From: Boswellia sacra
Taxonomy: Eukaryota > Streptophyta > Magnoliopsida > Sapindales > Burseraceae
Assembly: GCA_013180625.2 (NCBI GenBank)
Contig: SNVD02011145.1
Coordinates: forward strand, 496,001-560,000
Direction: 5' to 3'
Length of the DNA: 64,000 bases
The first letter of the stretch is position 1, and every line of letters starts with the position of its first letter. The notes beneath the pieces were generated by a model that saw only the letters and a list, made by a program, of their open reading frames with translations, was not told where the DNA came from and did no database searches. The position numbers and the translations under genes are program-made. Shown piece after piece: positions 44,417 through 54,897 of the stretch.

Positions 44417-44971
44417 ATGGATGCTGATATCTTTTTGTCGAACCTTCGTAAATATTTCCCTTCACTTCCTCAAAATGCTGTGTTTAAAATTTATAAAGTA
44501 TGAATGACTAGACTTTGGGCGTTGATGCTCCTAAATGTGCCTGCGGATATCCGATGGCTTATCGAAGCCAAGGTGAGATTGTCCGGTGAGCCGGACATTA
44601 ATCTCGCAAAATACATGCCTAGTATAGGAAAAAGCTACTACGCCAAGAGGCGAAGAGCGAAAAGGTTACAAGTATGTTATAAATATGCTAGATGGAATTG
44701 TAACCAGACTTGTAGTTCATTAGGTTTTGTGTCTAGGAACAGAGAAGATAAACTTTCGTTTATTAAGAATGGTTTGAGTAATGAGTCGCTGGATAATGTT
44801 TTATTAACTCTTAAGTCGCATTCTTGTGGACTTGTTCAACGTGAATTGCTTAATCTATGGACACAATTTCGTGATGAATTGCAATGTTATAGTCTAGGGA
44901 ATCTGACTAAAAACGATCATGTTTGCCAGTTTATAAGAAAACTGGATGGGAAGCAAATCCCCGACTCATAG
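44417..44971 (+). pseudogene. Unrecognised accessory frame of about 184 codons, conserved in both Athila copies
   Basis: I do not recognise this protein. It starts MDADIFLSNLRKYFPSLPQN, with one TGA at 44501-44503 and then 155 open codons to TAG at 44969. Copy 2 has the counterpart at 55445-54898 (minus) with the same reading frame over most of its length; its codon at the TGA position is CGG. Conserved parts include DIRWLIxAKVRL, GKSYYAKR and NREDKLSFIKNG (NRENKLKFIKDG in copy 2). A Cys pattern C-x2-C-x4-C-x3-C is visible in copy 2; copy 1 has Tyr at the second Cys. It may be captured host sequence or an env-position ORF; no membrane segment is obvious. Confidence 0.55.
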
Positions 44972-45009
44972 AAGGCGTTTCAGCCGTTACTGGACGTAAA
45001 ACCAGAGGA

Positions 45010-45198
45010 AGATGTGAGCCACAATCACAACTACTTGTATATTTGAATGTGTGTTGTTGTTGTAGAATTTTTTTTTTCTTGTTTCGTTTGATCTGATTAT
45101 CATTGTTGTTTTTGTGTTGTTGTTGTTTGTTGATTTTGTTTGTTTTAATTTCAAGTTTTCTTTTTGACAAACCATATGACTACCCTATGGCATAAGCA
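45010..45198 (+). other. T-rich spacer (TTGTTGTTG) between the accessory frame and G-box repeats
   Basis: GTTGTTGTTGT and TTTTTTTTTCTTG runs with no coding motif. It is conserved in copy 2 (about 54700-54860, minus strand) and could be an intron or untranslated spacer. Confidence 0.5.
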
Positions 45199-45400
45199 CA
45201 CATGGGAGACAAGTGTGGAGGTTTTGTCAACCTCCACCGAAAGTATATCTCTACTTTTTATGCTTCACGTGGGAGACAAGTGTGGTGGTTTTGTCAAACC
45301 CCACCGAAAGTGTATCTCCATTTTTCATGCTTCACGTGGGAGACAAGTGTGTAGGTTTTGTCAAACCCGCCGAAAGCATATCTCATTTTTTCAAATCTTG
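45199..45400 (+). repeat. 67-bp tandem repeat with G-box motifs, three copies, upstream of the LOG-like gene
   Basis: Units start at 45199, 45266 and 45333 with exact 67-bp spacing. Each holds CACGTGGGAGACAAGTGTG (CACATGG in the first), then GGTTTTGTCAA and CCACCGAAAG. Units two and three contain CACGTG, the plant G-box core bound by bZIP/bHLH factors. The pieces GGTGGTTTTG and CAAACCCCACC can pair into a hairpin. Copy 2 has only one unit (about 54610-54680), so the array expanded in copy 1. Regulation is inferred, not shown. Confidence 0.75.
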
Positions 45401-45588
45401 GGGCGATAAATCTGCATCGAGCAACCCCCACCGAAATTATGTCCCCATGTGTCAAATTTGAGAGTTTTACGTGTGTATATATCCATTCTGCATATTTTCA
45501 AATGTCATTTTATAACCTGTCTTGCATTTGAATTGCATAATACCTAACGGGCATCATTGTCTTACACAAGTTTAGAGCACTTTTAGAA

Positions 45589-46239
45589 ATGGAGAAAACA
45601 CCAATTCGACGATTCTAAAATATATGCGTATTTTGTGGATCGCAATTTGGTAAAGATTGAGAGTTTACAACAGCAGCTCTTGATCTTGGTAGGACATTAG
45701 CTATGAGGGGTATTCATTTGATTTATGGAGGGGGTAGTCTTGGGTTAATGGGGTGTGTGTCAACAGCTGCATCCCTAGGAGGGAGCAAAGTTCTCGGCAT
45801 TATCCCTAAACCATTAGCTGTACGAGATATCGTAGGCAATACAATCGGGGAAGAGTTACAGGTCTCTAGCATGCATGAGCGTATTGCACATATGGTTGTT
45901 AAGTCTGATGCATTTATAGCTTTGCCTGGTGGTTATGGTACATTAGAGGAGATATTTCAAATCACCTCTTGGGCACAGCTAAACATCCATAAAAAACCCA
46001 TTGGTTTGTTAAATGTCAATAATTTTTTTGATGGTTTGTTGTCCTTTCTTGATCAAGCTGTAGAAAAAAACTTCATCTCACCGTTGGCGAGGCAAATCCT
46101 GGTTACAGCTTCAACTACAGGGGAGTTATTTAATAAACTCCAAGAATTCATCTATTCGCCTGATCCAACAACAGCTCGGATAGATTGGTTTGGAGTAGGC
46201 AATAAAAGGCGTAGACTGGATTTAACGCTCCATCTGTAA
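45589..46239 (+). pseudogene. LOG-like cytokinin riboside 5'-monophosphate phosphoribohydrolase carried by Athila copy 1
   Basis: LOG enzymes release the active free-base cytokinin directly from its riboside 5'-monophosphate. From 45589 the frame matches a whole plant LOG of about 216 aa without introns: NICVFCGS near 45619, HLIYGGGSLGLMG, VLGIIPKPL, SMHERIAHM, DAFIALPGGYGTLEEIFQIT, SWAQLNIHKKPIGLLNVNNF and FISPLARQI. The signature PGGxGTxxE and the Arg of MHxR are kept, though the usual following Lys is Ile. Stops lie at 45616 (TAA) and 45658 (TGA); from ATG 45703 the remaining 178 codons are open. Starting there would lose the N-terminal CxFCGSxxG strand, so full activity is doubtful. It lies between pol and the 3' LTR, 190 bp after the G-box array. 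Confidence 0.9.
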
Positions 46240-48195
46240 TCTCTATCTATTGGTTTGCTTCGTTTTTGTTTACTTTCTTTTTAGTGTGTTTATTTGAGAT
46301 TTTTCATGTCATTTCTTTTGAGTTTTTTTTCAGGTTATTTCTTTCGCCTCAGGTAATATTTTCTAAATCATGGCTTTTAGAGTGGTGGCTTAAAAAGTTC
46401 AATTCTCTTGAAACGCATTCTAGATCTCTTCAATCCATAATGGCTGAATAAGGAGGCTAACTTCTAAACTTTTTAGACCCATTCTAACTGACTTGTTTTT
46501 GTTTGCTGGCTTGTTAGACTTTGTTATTTTATGAGTAAGTTTAGTTTTGTGTAATTTCGAGTTGTTGTGTGTTTTTGTCTTTATCAGTTTCGATTCGAAA
46601 AAAAAAATATTGTGGAAAAACCTGAGAATGGCAGAATATGGGGTTTCCTTAACTCTTGAAACGCATTCTCTCTAAATAAATCTGTAGTTTGTTTATTTCA
46701 TGTTGTTTGAAGTGTCTTGTTTCTTGTTTTGTTCTTCATAATAAAGGTATATAGGCTGGAAACCTTAAGTCTGCGGGCTACTGGTCCTAAGGATTGTTGA
46801 AATATACAATCTTGACTCAGGTGTAACAACGCCACGTACCTCTTTTCTTGCATTTTGTGGGTCGATGATAAGATAATGATTGAATTAAGAATAACTTTTG
46901 GAAAATGATAAATGATGCATGGATCTGTGTGCTTAAAATGTTTATTGGTTTTCGCTTTGCTTTTGATTCCTTGCGCAACATTGAGCACTGAGCTATTATC
47001 ACTGAGTTATTTGTTCACTTAGAGAAAGTTTATGTAATTTAAATGTTTCTTCAGATTTCAATGAATTCTAGAACTTGTTTGATGGTCACTCGAGGCGAAA
47101 TCCTAGACTGTGCAACATTGAGGAAATGATTTAGGTCATCTTTGGACCGTTTGAGCCTTAATAGCCAACCTTGACTGAAATTGATCCCTAGTTACCCCTT
47201 TGAGCCTCTGTAAGCCTTTTTCTTTGTTAACTCACTAAAAGATTTCCTAACCTCAAATGAATTTGTTCCAAACAGTTTATCCCTACCTATGAGCATGTAG
47301 ATCATTCACAATTAAATTCTGAGCTATGTTCTGGTTTTGGGAAGTTAGAGGAGGTTGGGATGTGTCATGAGCAATGCAAGTGAGTTCTATTGTGTTTAAA
47401 AAAAAAGAAAAAAGAAAAAAAAAACCCAATCTGTACTTATCGTCCACGTACTTACACATTGAGGACAATGTGTTGTTTAAGTGTGGGGGAGGGGAAGTGT
47501 AATAAAAAAAAAGAAAAAAAAAAAAAGAGAACAAAAGAAGAAGAATAAGAGATCTATATCCTTAAGTGTTCTTAAAAAGAATGAAACAACAAAGTGTGGG
47601 GGTGTAGTTTTCTTTTGTTTTCTGCAAAAAAAAAAAAAAAAGATTGAGTGTTCTAAATAAGTTTGGGGGAGTAACCTGGTGAATTGAAATAAAGTTGTGT
47701 TATAGGATTGAGCTCTACATAGTCTTGAATGATTTATGTGTTTGTGGGTGATTTGAGCCAAATTATTATCCTTTATCACACCTTCACCCAAGCCAAACGT
47801 TACAAGCTTAATAAAGCCCTACTTGATCTTTAGTGTTGTGCTTGTCTAATTAGTGGAGAGTGACTTGAAAAGCAAGCCTATGGAGTTTATTTATACGCAC
47901 ATTTTTACTATTACATATGATTCATTTTCATTCATAAACTCATCCGGGTTACAAATGATTAGGTGAGAATGGCTCTACACACACACACATTGGAGGAATT
48001 GAAGTAGAGCGAAACTAATCTTTGTAATGAGATTCTTGATCAAGTGCATTATTTTGAAGTTTTCCTTGGGTTATAATTAAGTACAATCTTTGAGGCCTAT
48101 TTGCAAGTTAAAACATGTGTGTTTTAATTTTTTCTTTGAATCTGTTTCGATTTAGTTTTGTTTCATATCGTCGTAGTTGCTCGAGGACTAGCAAA
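46240..48195 (+). other. Athila copy 1 3' non-coding region
   Basis: No gene recognised. The region is matched by copy 2 (about 53775-51858, minus strand), for example CTTAAGTCTGCGGGCTACTG near 46765 and the CATTGAGGACAATGTGTTGT region near 47458. Several polypurine-like motifs recur (AAGTGTGGGGGAGGGG at about 47479, AAAGTGTGGGGGTG at about 47590, AAGTTTGGGGGAG at about 47660), and A-rich runs sit at 47400-47640. Such repeated purine motifs are common before Athila 3' LTRs. Confidence 0.65.
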
Positions 48196-48214
48196 GTTTA
48201 AGTGTGGGGGAATT
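48196..48214 (+). other. Polypurine tract of Athila copy 1
   Basis: GTTTAAGTGTGGGGGAATT directly before the LTR start TGATAGG. It is conserved in copy 2 on the minus strand (plus-strand AAATTCCCCCACACTTAA at about 51857). Confidence 0.8.
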
Positions 48215-49630
48215 TGATAGGTGTTTATTTATGTATCATTTTATATCAATTCATCCATGTTTCTTTGCTATATTCCTTGGTATTTTTATGTTTTTGTGTG
48301 GTTTTGATGTTTGTAGGAGTTTTGGAGCAACTTGCACAAAAATGGAGTAAAACCCTTCATTTTCACCTCTGCTAGTCAACCATCTTCTCGGATTTAATTG
48401 TATTGATATACAATGAACCCGATGACATATTATATACCGTTGGAAAGCTCTCGAAGTCTATTTTTTAGAGAAATTTACGGTTTATAAATCCATTCAGTGT
48501 ACCGAAAGTTATAATCAAAACAGTGTGAGAAGTGTAGAAATGTAATTCCACAAATCACTGTAGCATGTATAATACGGGACACTGTAGCAGGTTACTGTAG
48601 CAGAGTATTTAAACACATTTTAGGGTTTTATTTTCATAACTTGAAGGGGGAGAACGTGGTGGAGGCTGCATTCTGGATTTCTCTCATCCCTTGGAGTTCT
48701 TGAAGGAGAAAGAAGATTTTGAAAGAGGAGGAACTACAATTCCAAGAAGATTCATCTACAAAGAAGATTTTCAAAGAATTTGCTAAGTTCTTTCTTTCCT
48801 TTTCAATTCTGGAATTTCTCTGTATTGTATTTTTCTTTGAATATGTGTAACTAAATCTGAATTGGTTGAGGGTGATTTCAAAGCCCTTGATATGGTTTTT
48901 GTGAGTTGATTGTGCAAGAATTGTTATCCAATTCTCTAATTGAAGTTGCTTGTATTTTCCCATGTTTAATGCTTATGATTGCTTGCTGGATTGTATTTGG
49001 GTGGCCAACTGAATATAATCTGGATATTGTCTATTGCTAGACTAGAAATCTTGATCCGTAATTGTCTTGAATTTCTAATCATTAGTAGCAAAATTGTGAT
49101 CAGAGATTGCAATTGGAGAATATAACCTAAGTTAAATAATCCGAGCTTGTGTGTTTATTGCTTAGATCAACCTATCTTTCTTATCGTAATGCATCCATTG
49201 AATTAAATTTAGAGAGCTTGTTCTAGGTTGTTTAATGGATAGAGATTAAATAAAGAGCCTGTTTTATTTAACAACAAAGTAAGGAAAGATTGGGATAACA
49301 GAGCTTATTGTTATCTACGGTTGATAATTTCAATGGTGTAATTGGATGATAATTCTACAATTAATTCGCAAATCCATATCTTATGGTGGAGAATGATCCC
49401 TTAACCAGATTTTTATCATTGATTAATTCCCATTTCAATTAAGTTTGCATTGTGTTATTCATTAATTACCGTCGTATTCTGTTTTTCATCTAGTTAGTCA
49501 ACCAACAAAACCCCCCCATTTGGTTAATTGTTGCTGGAAATAACAAATAATCAATCCTCATGGGAACGATATCTTACTTATCACTTTATTACTTGTGCGA
49601 CTATTATACTTGCTAGTTTCGAATGCATCA
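48215..49630 (+). repeat. 3' LTR of Athila copy 1
   Basis: 1416 bp, near-identical in order and wording to 33425-34856, ending GAATGCATCA and followed by the TTAAT target duplication. Differences are scattered substitutions and a few small indels. It continues into the split Tat-type LTR at 49636. Confidence 0.93.
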
Positions 49631-49635
49631 TTAAT

Positions 49636-50433
49636 TGCCATGTCTAGCTTAGGATTAGAAGTTTAATTAAGCATTTTTAGTAGATAGTCACGTCGTTAAT
49701 CAGTCGCTAATTAGTTGTTAATTTATATTTAATTAGTGGTTAGTTATGCATGATTAGTAGATGATTAGTTGTCAATTAGTGGTCAATTATTTGATAATTA
49801 TGCATGTTTTATTTAGTTGATTAATGATTAATGGTGACATAAATTAATATCGAAATCTTATGTTTAAAATATTATTTAATCATGCCTATTATTACTAATG
49901 CTCTTGTTAGATGATGGAGAACCAAGCTTGAAACTCCTTCAGTTTATACTTATTCGACTAATTTTATGCAATTATTTTGAGAAATTGTTGTAATACTCAA
50001 TCTTTTCCCCTATGTTTGATGGAAATGTAATCAATTCTCCTCTATCTTTCTATGAATGTGTATAAACTGTTGCTATCTCGCATGTAGTAAAAAGATAAAA
50101 GTAGTTGTTTGCATTATAAAATGTAGGATCAAGATAGGAAAGCATTAGTGACCTAGAACTTAGAATTCAGTACACCATTGGTCAAGGTCGGATTAACATT
50201 CGGGTGGTTTAATCCATACTTAACTTCCTGAACTCAGCTCTGAAGGGGTGATGGGTAGTTAGGTATAGGGAAGCAAGGCATCAACTACTGTCCTCCAATT
50301 TTTCTTGTGGTTAATTACCTGGGTGGTGACTACATCATTCTCCATGTCTTGTCTTTGTGACTTGATTATTAAAACCTTTCAAATAAATCCTAAACCTGAT
50401 TCTAACAAATTCATAAAAACCTAAGCATGATTT
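49636..50433 (+). repeat. Right part of the plus-strand Tat-type LTR
   Basis: Continues from 33424 after removal of Athila copy 1. Near 50190-50370 it contains CTGAACTCAGCTCTGAAGGG, GTTAGGTATAGGGAAGCAAG and GGTGGTGACTACATCATTCT. These are the reverse complement of the opening part of the minus-strand Tat LTRs (GAGATGGGTTCG, GTTAGGTAT, GTCACCACC). It is cut at 50433 by Athila copy 2. The AT-rich stretch 49640-49920 repeats TTAGTTG/TTAATTAG words. No gene seen. Confidence 0.65.
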
Positions 50434-51857
50434 TGGTGCGTTTGAAACTAGCAAGTATACTACTCGCACAAGTAATAAAATGATAAGTAAGATATCGTTC
50501 CCATGAGGATTAATTCTAATTAAACTTGTTATTAGATATCAACAATAAAATAAATTAGGGGGTTTTGTTGAATGATTAACTAAATGAAATAAAAAAAGCA
50601 AATGAAGAATAACACAACATAAAGTTAAATAAAGTGATCAATGGGAGAAACTTGGTTAAGGGATCATTCTCTACCACAAGATATGAATTTGTGAATCAAC
50701 TATAGAATTGTCATCGAATTACAACATTGAAAATATTAACCGTAGATCACAACAAGCTCTGTTACCCCAATCTTTCTTTACTTTGTCTTTAAATAAAACA
50801 ACCTCTTTATTTAATCTCTATCCATTAAACAACCTAAAACAACCTCTCTAAATTTAATTCAATGGAAGCATTATGATAAGAAAGATAGGTTGACCTAAGC
50901 AATAAACACACAAGCTTGGATTATTTAGCTTACATTATGTTCTCCAATTGCGATCTCCAATCATAATTTTACTACTAACAATTAGAAATTCAAGATAATT
51001 ACAGATCAAGATTTCTAGTTTAGTAATAGACAATAACTAGATTCTATTAGTTGGCCACCCAAATAAAGTCAGCAAGTAATCATAAAAATTGAATATGGGA
51101 AAATTATAAGCAACTTCACTTAGAGAATTGGATAACAATTTCTTAAACAGTCAACTCACAAAAACCATATCTAAGACTTTGAAATTACCTTCAACCAAAT
51201 AGGATTTAGTTACTCATGTTCAAACACAACCTAAATATAATACGACATAGAGAAATTCCAAAAAATGAAAGGAAAGAAAACACCTAGCAAATCCTTTGAA
51301 AATCTCCTTCGTAGATGAATCTTCTTAGGATTGTAGTTCCTTTTCTTTTCAAGCCTTCTTTCTCCTTCAAGAATTCTAAGAGATGTGAGAAATCTAGAGA
51401 GGCAGCCCCCAACTCGTTCTCCCTCTTCTTCTTATGAAATAAAAACCCTAAAATGTGTTTATATACTCTATTACAGTAAACCTGCTACAATGCCCCGAGT
51501 AATACTCTGCTACAGCGATTTGTAAAATTATAATTCTACATTACCTGTACAATTTTGATCATAACTTCAGGTACTCTACAGGGATTCATGAACCGTAAAT
51601 TTCTTTAGAAACTAGATTTCTAGAGCTTTCCAATGGTACGTAACACATTATTTGGTTCATTTTAGATTGACACAATTAAAGTTGATAAGTTGGTTGTCTG
51701 GCAGAGGTGAAAATTAGATGTTTTACTCCATTTTAGTGCAAGCTCCTTCAAAACTCCTGCAAACATCAAACCACACAAAATATAAAAATACCAAGGATTA
51801 TAACAAATAAACATAGAAGAATTGATATAAAAATAATATATAAATAGACACCTATCA
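50434..51857 (-). repeat. 3' LTR of Athila copy 2
   Basis: About 1424 bp, reverse complement of the copy 1 LTR family: plus-strand start TGGTGCGTTTGAAACTAGC, end GACACCTATCA. It is clearly more diverged from the copy 1 LTRs than those are from each other. It is followed by the minus-strand polypurine tract at about 51858-51876. Confidence 0.9.
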
Positions 51858-53775
51858 AATTCCCCCACACTTAACTTTGCTAGTCCTCGAGCAACTAAAA
51901 CGATATGAAAAATAAACTATATCTAAATAGAATCACAAATAAAACAAGACACAAAAATGCTTCAGCTTGCAAATAGACCTCAAAGATTGCACTTAATAAT
52001 AACAAAAGAAAAACTTCAAAATTTTGCACTTGATGATGCATTTCATCTCATGGATTAGTTTCGTTCCACTTCAATTCCTCAAAGTATATGTGTCTGTAGA
52101 GCCATTATCATCTAATCACTTGTAACCCAAATGAGTTTATGCATAAAAATAAATCATATTTAATAGTAAAGATGTGCGCATAAATGAACTCCATAGGCCT
52201 ACTTTTCAAGTCACTCTCTACTAATGTAGACAAACAGAACACTAAGGATCAAGTAGGGCTTTATTAAGCTTGTAACGTTTGGCTAAGGTAAAGGTATGAT
52301 AGAAGATAATAATTTAGCTCAAATAACTCACAAACACATAAATCATTTGAGACTATGTAGAGCTCAACCCAAACACAAATTCATTTCAATTCACCAAGTA
52401 CTCCTCAACTTATTTACAAGCACTATTTTTCTTTATTTTCATATGACATAGGAAATCACACCTCCAAACTTATTTGTTTCTTTCTTTTTAAGGACACTTA
52501 AGAGCATAGCTCTCAATTTCCTTCTCTTTCTTTTCTTTTTTTTCTTTTTGTCGTTTTTTTTCATTTTTTTCAACTACCCCTCTCGCACACTTAAATAACA
52601 CATTGTCCTCAATATTTAATACGTGGAAGATAAATATAGATTTTAAAAAAAAAACATAATAGAACCCACTGTCATTGCTCATTACACTACCTAACCCCCC
52701 TCAACTTCCTAAAACCATAGCATAGCTCAAAACGTAATCGTGAATGATCTACATGCTCATAGGTAAGGGATAAACTGTTAGAAAAAATTCATTTCAGGTT
52801 AAAAAATCTTTTAGTGAGTTAACAAGGAAAAATGCTTAAATAGGCTCAAATGGGTAACTAGGGATCAATTTCATTTAGGGTTGGCTAAGAAGGTGCAAAC
52901 GATCTAAAGATGGCCTAAATCATTTCCCTAATATTGTACAGTCTAGGATTTCGTCTCGAGTGATCATCAAACAAGTTCTAGAATTCATTGAAATCTTATA
53001 AAACACTTAAATTGCATAAACCTTCTCTAAGTAAACAAATAGCTCAATGATTATGGCAAAGTGTGCAAGGAATCAAAAGTAAAGCAAAAACCAATAAATA
53101 GTTCAAGCACATAGATCTATGTATCATTTATCATTTTTCAAGAGTTAGTCTCAATTCAATCATTGCCTTATCATCAGCCCACAAAATGCAAGAAACTAGG
53201 TACATGGCATTGTTAGACTTGAGTCAAAATTGTATATTTCAATAATCCTTAGGACCCGCAGCCTACAGACTGAAGGTTTCCAACCTATATACCTTTATTA
53301 TGAATGAACAAAACGAGATACAAGACACTTCAAACAACAATAAATAAACTAACTAGAAATTTATTTAGTTAGAATGCATTTCAAGGGTTAAAGAAACCTC
53401 GTATTCTGTCATTCTTTATTTCTTTTCTTTTTTTTTTTTGAATTGGACCTAATAAAGACAAAAAAACACATAACAAGTTCAAACTACATAAAACTAAACA
53501 TAGTCATAAAATAACAAAATCCAATAGTCAGTAAACAAAAACAAGTTAGTTAGAATGGGTTTTAAAAGTTTAAAAGTTAGCCTCCTTATTCAACCATTCT
53601 GGATCAAAAGATCTAGAATACGTTTCAAGAGAACTTTAACTTTTTAAGGCACCACTCTAAAAGGCAATAATAGAAAATATTACCTCGGTGAAAGTCGAAA
53701 GAAATAACCTAAAACATCTCAAATAAACACAATAAAAAGAAAGCAAACAAAAGTGAAGCAATCCAGTAGATAAAG
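51858..53775 (-). other. Athila copy 2 3' non-coding region
   Basis: Counterpart of 46240-48214 in copy 1. It includes the polypurine tract, A/T-rich runs and the CATTGTCCTCAATA region (52600) that mirrors copy 1. No gene seen; a 64-codon frame through the Lys/Glu-rich run at 52488-52682 is composition-driven. Confidence 0.65.
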
Positions 53776-54413
53776 ATTATAGGTGGAGTTTACGCCTTTT
53801 ACTATCTTCCATAAACCAATCTATCCTAGCTGATACTAGGTCAAATGAATGGACGAATTCTTATAGTTTGTCAATTAACCTCTGTACAGTTGAAGCGATA
53901 ACCAGGATTTACCTCGCCAACTGTGAGATGAAGTTTTGTTCTACAGCTTGATCAGGAAAAGAAAATAAACCGTCAAAAAAATTATTAACATTTAATAAAT
54001 CAATGGGTTTTCGATGGATCTTTAGCTATGCCCAGAAGGTGATTTGAAATATTTCTTCTAATGTACCTCAACTACCGGACAAAACTATAAATGCATCGAG
54101 TTAAAAACATATGTGTAATATGCTCATGCATGCTTGAGACCTGTAACTCTTCTCCTATTGTGTTGCCTATGATATATTGTACAACTAATGGTTTAGGGAT
54201 AATGTCAAGAATTCGACTTCCTCTTAAGTTTGCAGCTGTTAAAACACACCCCATTGACCTAAGACGACTCCCTCTATAAATCAAATGAATATGCCTTTAA
54301 GCTAATACCTTGCCAAGATCAAGAGCCGCTGCTACAAACTCTCCATCTTCACTAAATTGAGATCCACAAAATGCACATATATTTCAGAATCGTCGAATTG
54401 GTGTTTTCTCTAT
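53776..54413 (-). pseudogene. LOG-like sequence carried by Athila copy 2, decayed
   Basis: Counterpart of the LOG-like gene of copy 1 at the same place in the element. From 54413 the minus strand reads IEKTPIRRF, a TGA, then NICAFCGSQFSEDGEF; the start codon is ATA instead of ATG. After a further stop, an open stretch (54284-54072) gives MIYRGSRLRSMGCVLTAANL, then IIPKPLVVQYIIGNTIGEEL and SMHEHITHM. The catalytic region is shifted in frame and degraded to SGSxGTLEEIFQIT, and the Arg of MHxR is His. Downstream peptides NVNNFFDGLFSF and NFISQLARQILV remain readable in another frame. It cannot encode an enzyme. The tenth codon is a stop in both copies (TAA in one, TGA in the other). Confidence 0.88.
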
Positions 54414-54609
54414 TTCTACGTGTGTCCTAACCATGTATAAGACAATGATGCACGTTAGGTGTTATGTTTTTCAAGGTCAAAAGATGTTATAATAATGACA
54501 TTTGAAAGTATAGAGAATAGATGGATGCACATGTAATGCTCTCAGATTTGACACATGACGACACAATTTTGCTAGTGGTTGCTTGATGCATGTTTATTGT
54601 CCCAAGATT

Positions 54610-54680
54610 GGAAAAATCAAGATATGCTTTCTGTGGGGGTTGACAATACCCCCACACTTGTCTCCCACGTGTGCTTATGT
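54610..54680 (-). promoter_or_regulatory. Single G-box repeat unit upstream of LOG-like sequence (copy 2)
   Basis: One unit of the 67-bp repeat, with CACGTG at 54666-54671 and the arms GTGGGGGTTGAC and AATACCCCCACAC able to pair. It occupies the same place as the three-unit array of copy 1. The G-box core is palindromic, so orientation does not matter for binding. Confidence 0.5.
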
Positions 54681-54897
54681 TATGGGTAGTCATATGGTTT
54701 GTCAAAAAGAACACTTGAAATTAAAACAAACAAAAACAACAAACAACAACAACACAAAGACAATAATAATAATCAAATCAAACAAAACAAGAAAAATAAA
54801 TTTTAACAATAATAACACACATTCAAATATACAATTAGTTGTGATTATGGCTCACATCTTCCTTTGGTTTTATGTCCAATAATGGCTAAAATGCCTT

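Larger units (their letters stand above)
33425..49630 (+). mobile_element. Athila-like Ty3/gypsy element, copy 1, carrying a LOG-like gene
   Basis: It is bounded by LTRs 33425-34856 and 48215-49630, with a perfect TTAAT target duplication (33420-33424 and 49631-49635). Without the nested copia it is about 9.2 kb. It keeps the PBS, a gag C-terminal/protease region, the start of the RT-linker, accessory sequences (unknown frame, G-box repeats, LOG-like gene) and a polypurine tract. It lacks the N-terminal Gag domain and nearly all of RT, RNase H and integrase, which copy 2 retains in decayed form. It is therefore a deletion derivative that could move only with help from an autonomous relative. 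The two LTRs are very similar by eye. Confidence 0.9.

Noticed and set aside
45589..46239. LOG-like sequence as an ordinary host gene with retroelements around it
   Set aside because: It lies inside one element bounded by matching LTRs and a target duplication, is intronless, and has a counterpart at the same place in a second element.
46266..46451. Small hydrophobic frame after the LOG-like gene as a membrane protein
   Set aside because: It is T-rich non-coding sequence; the matching part of copy 2 does not keep the frame.
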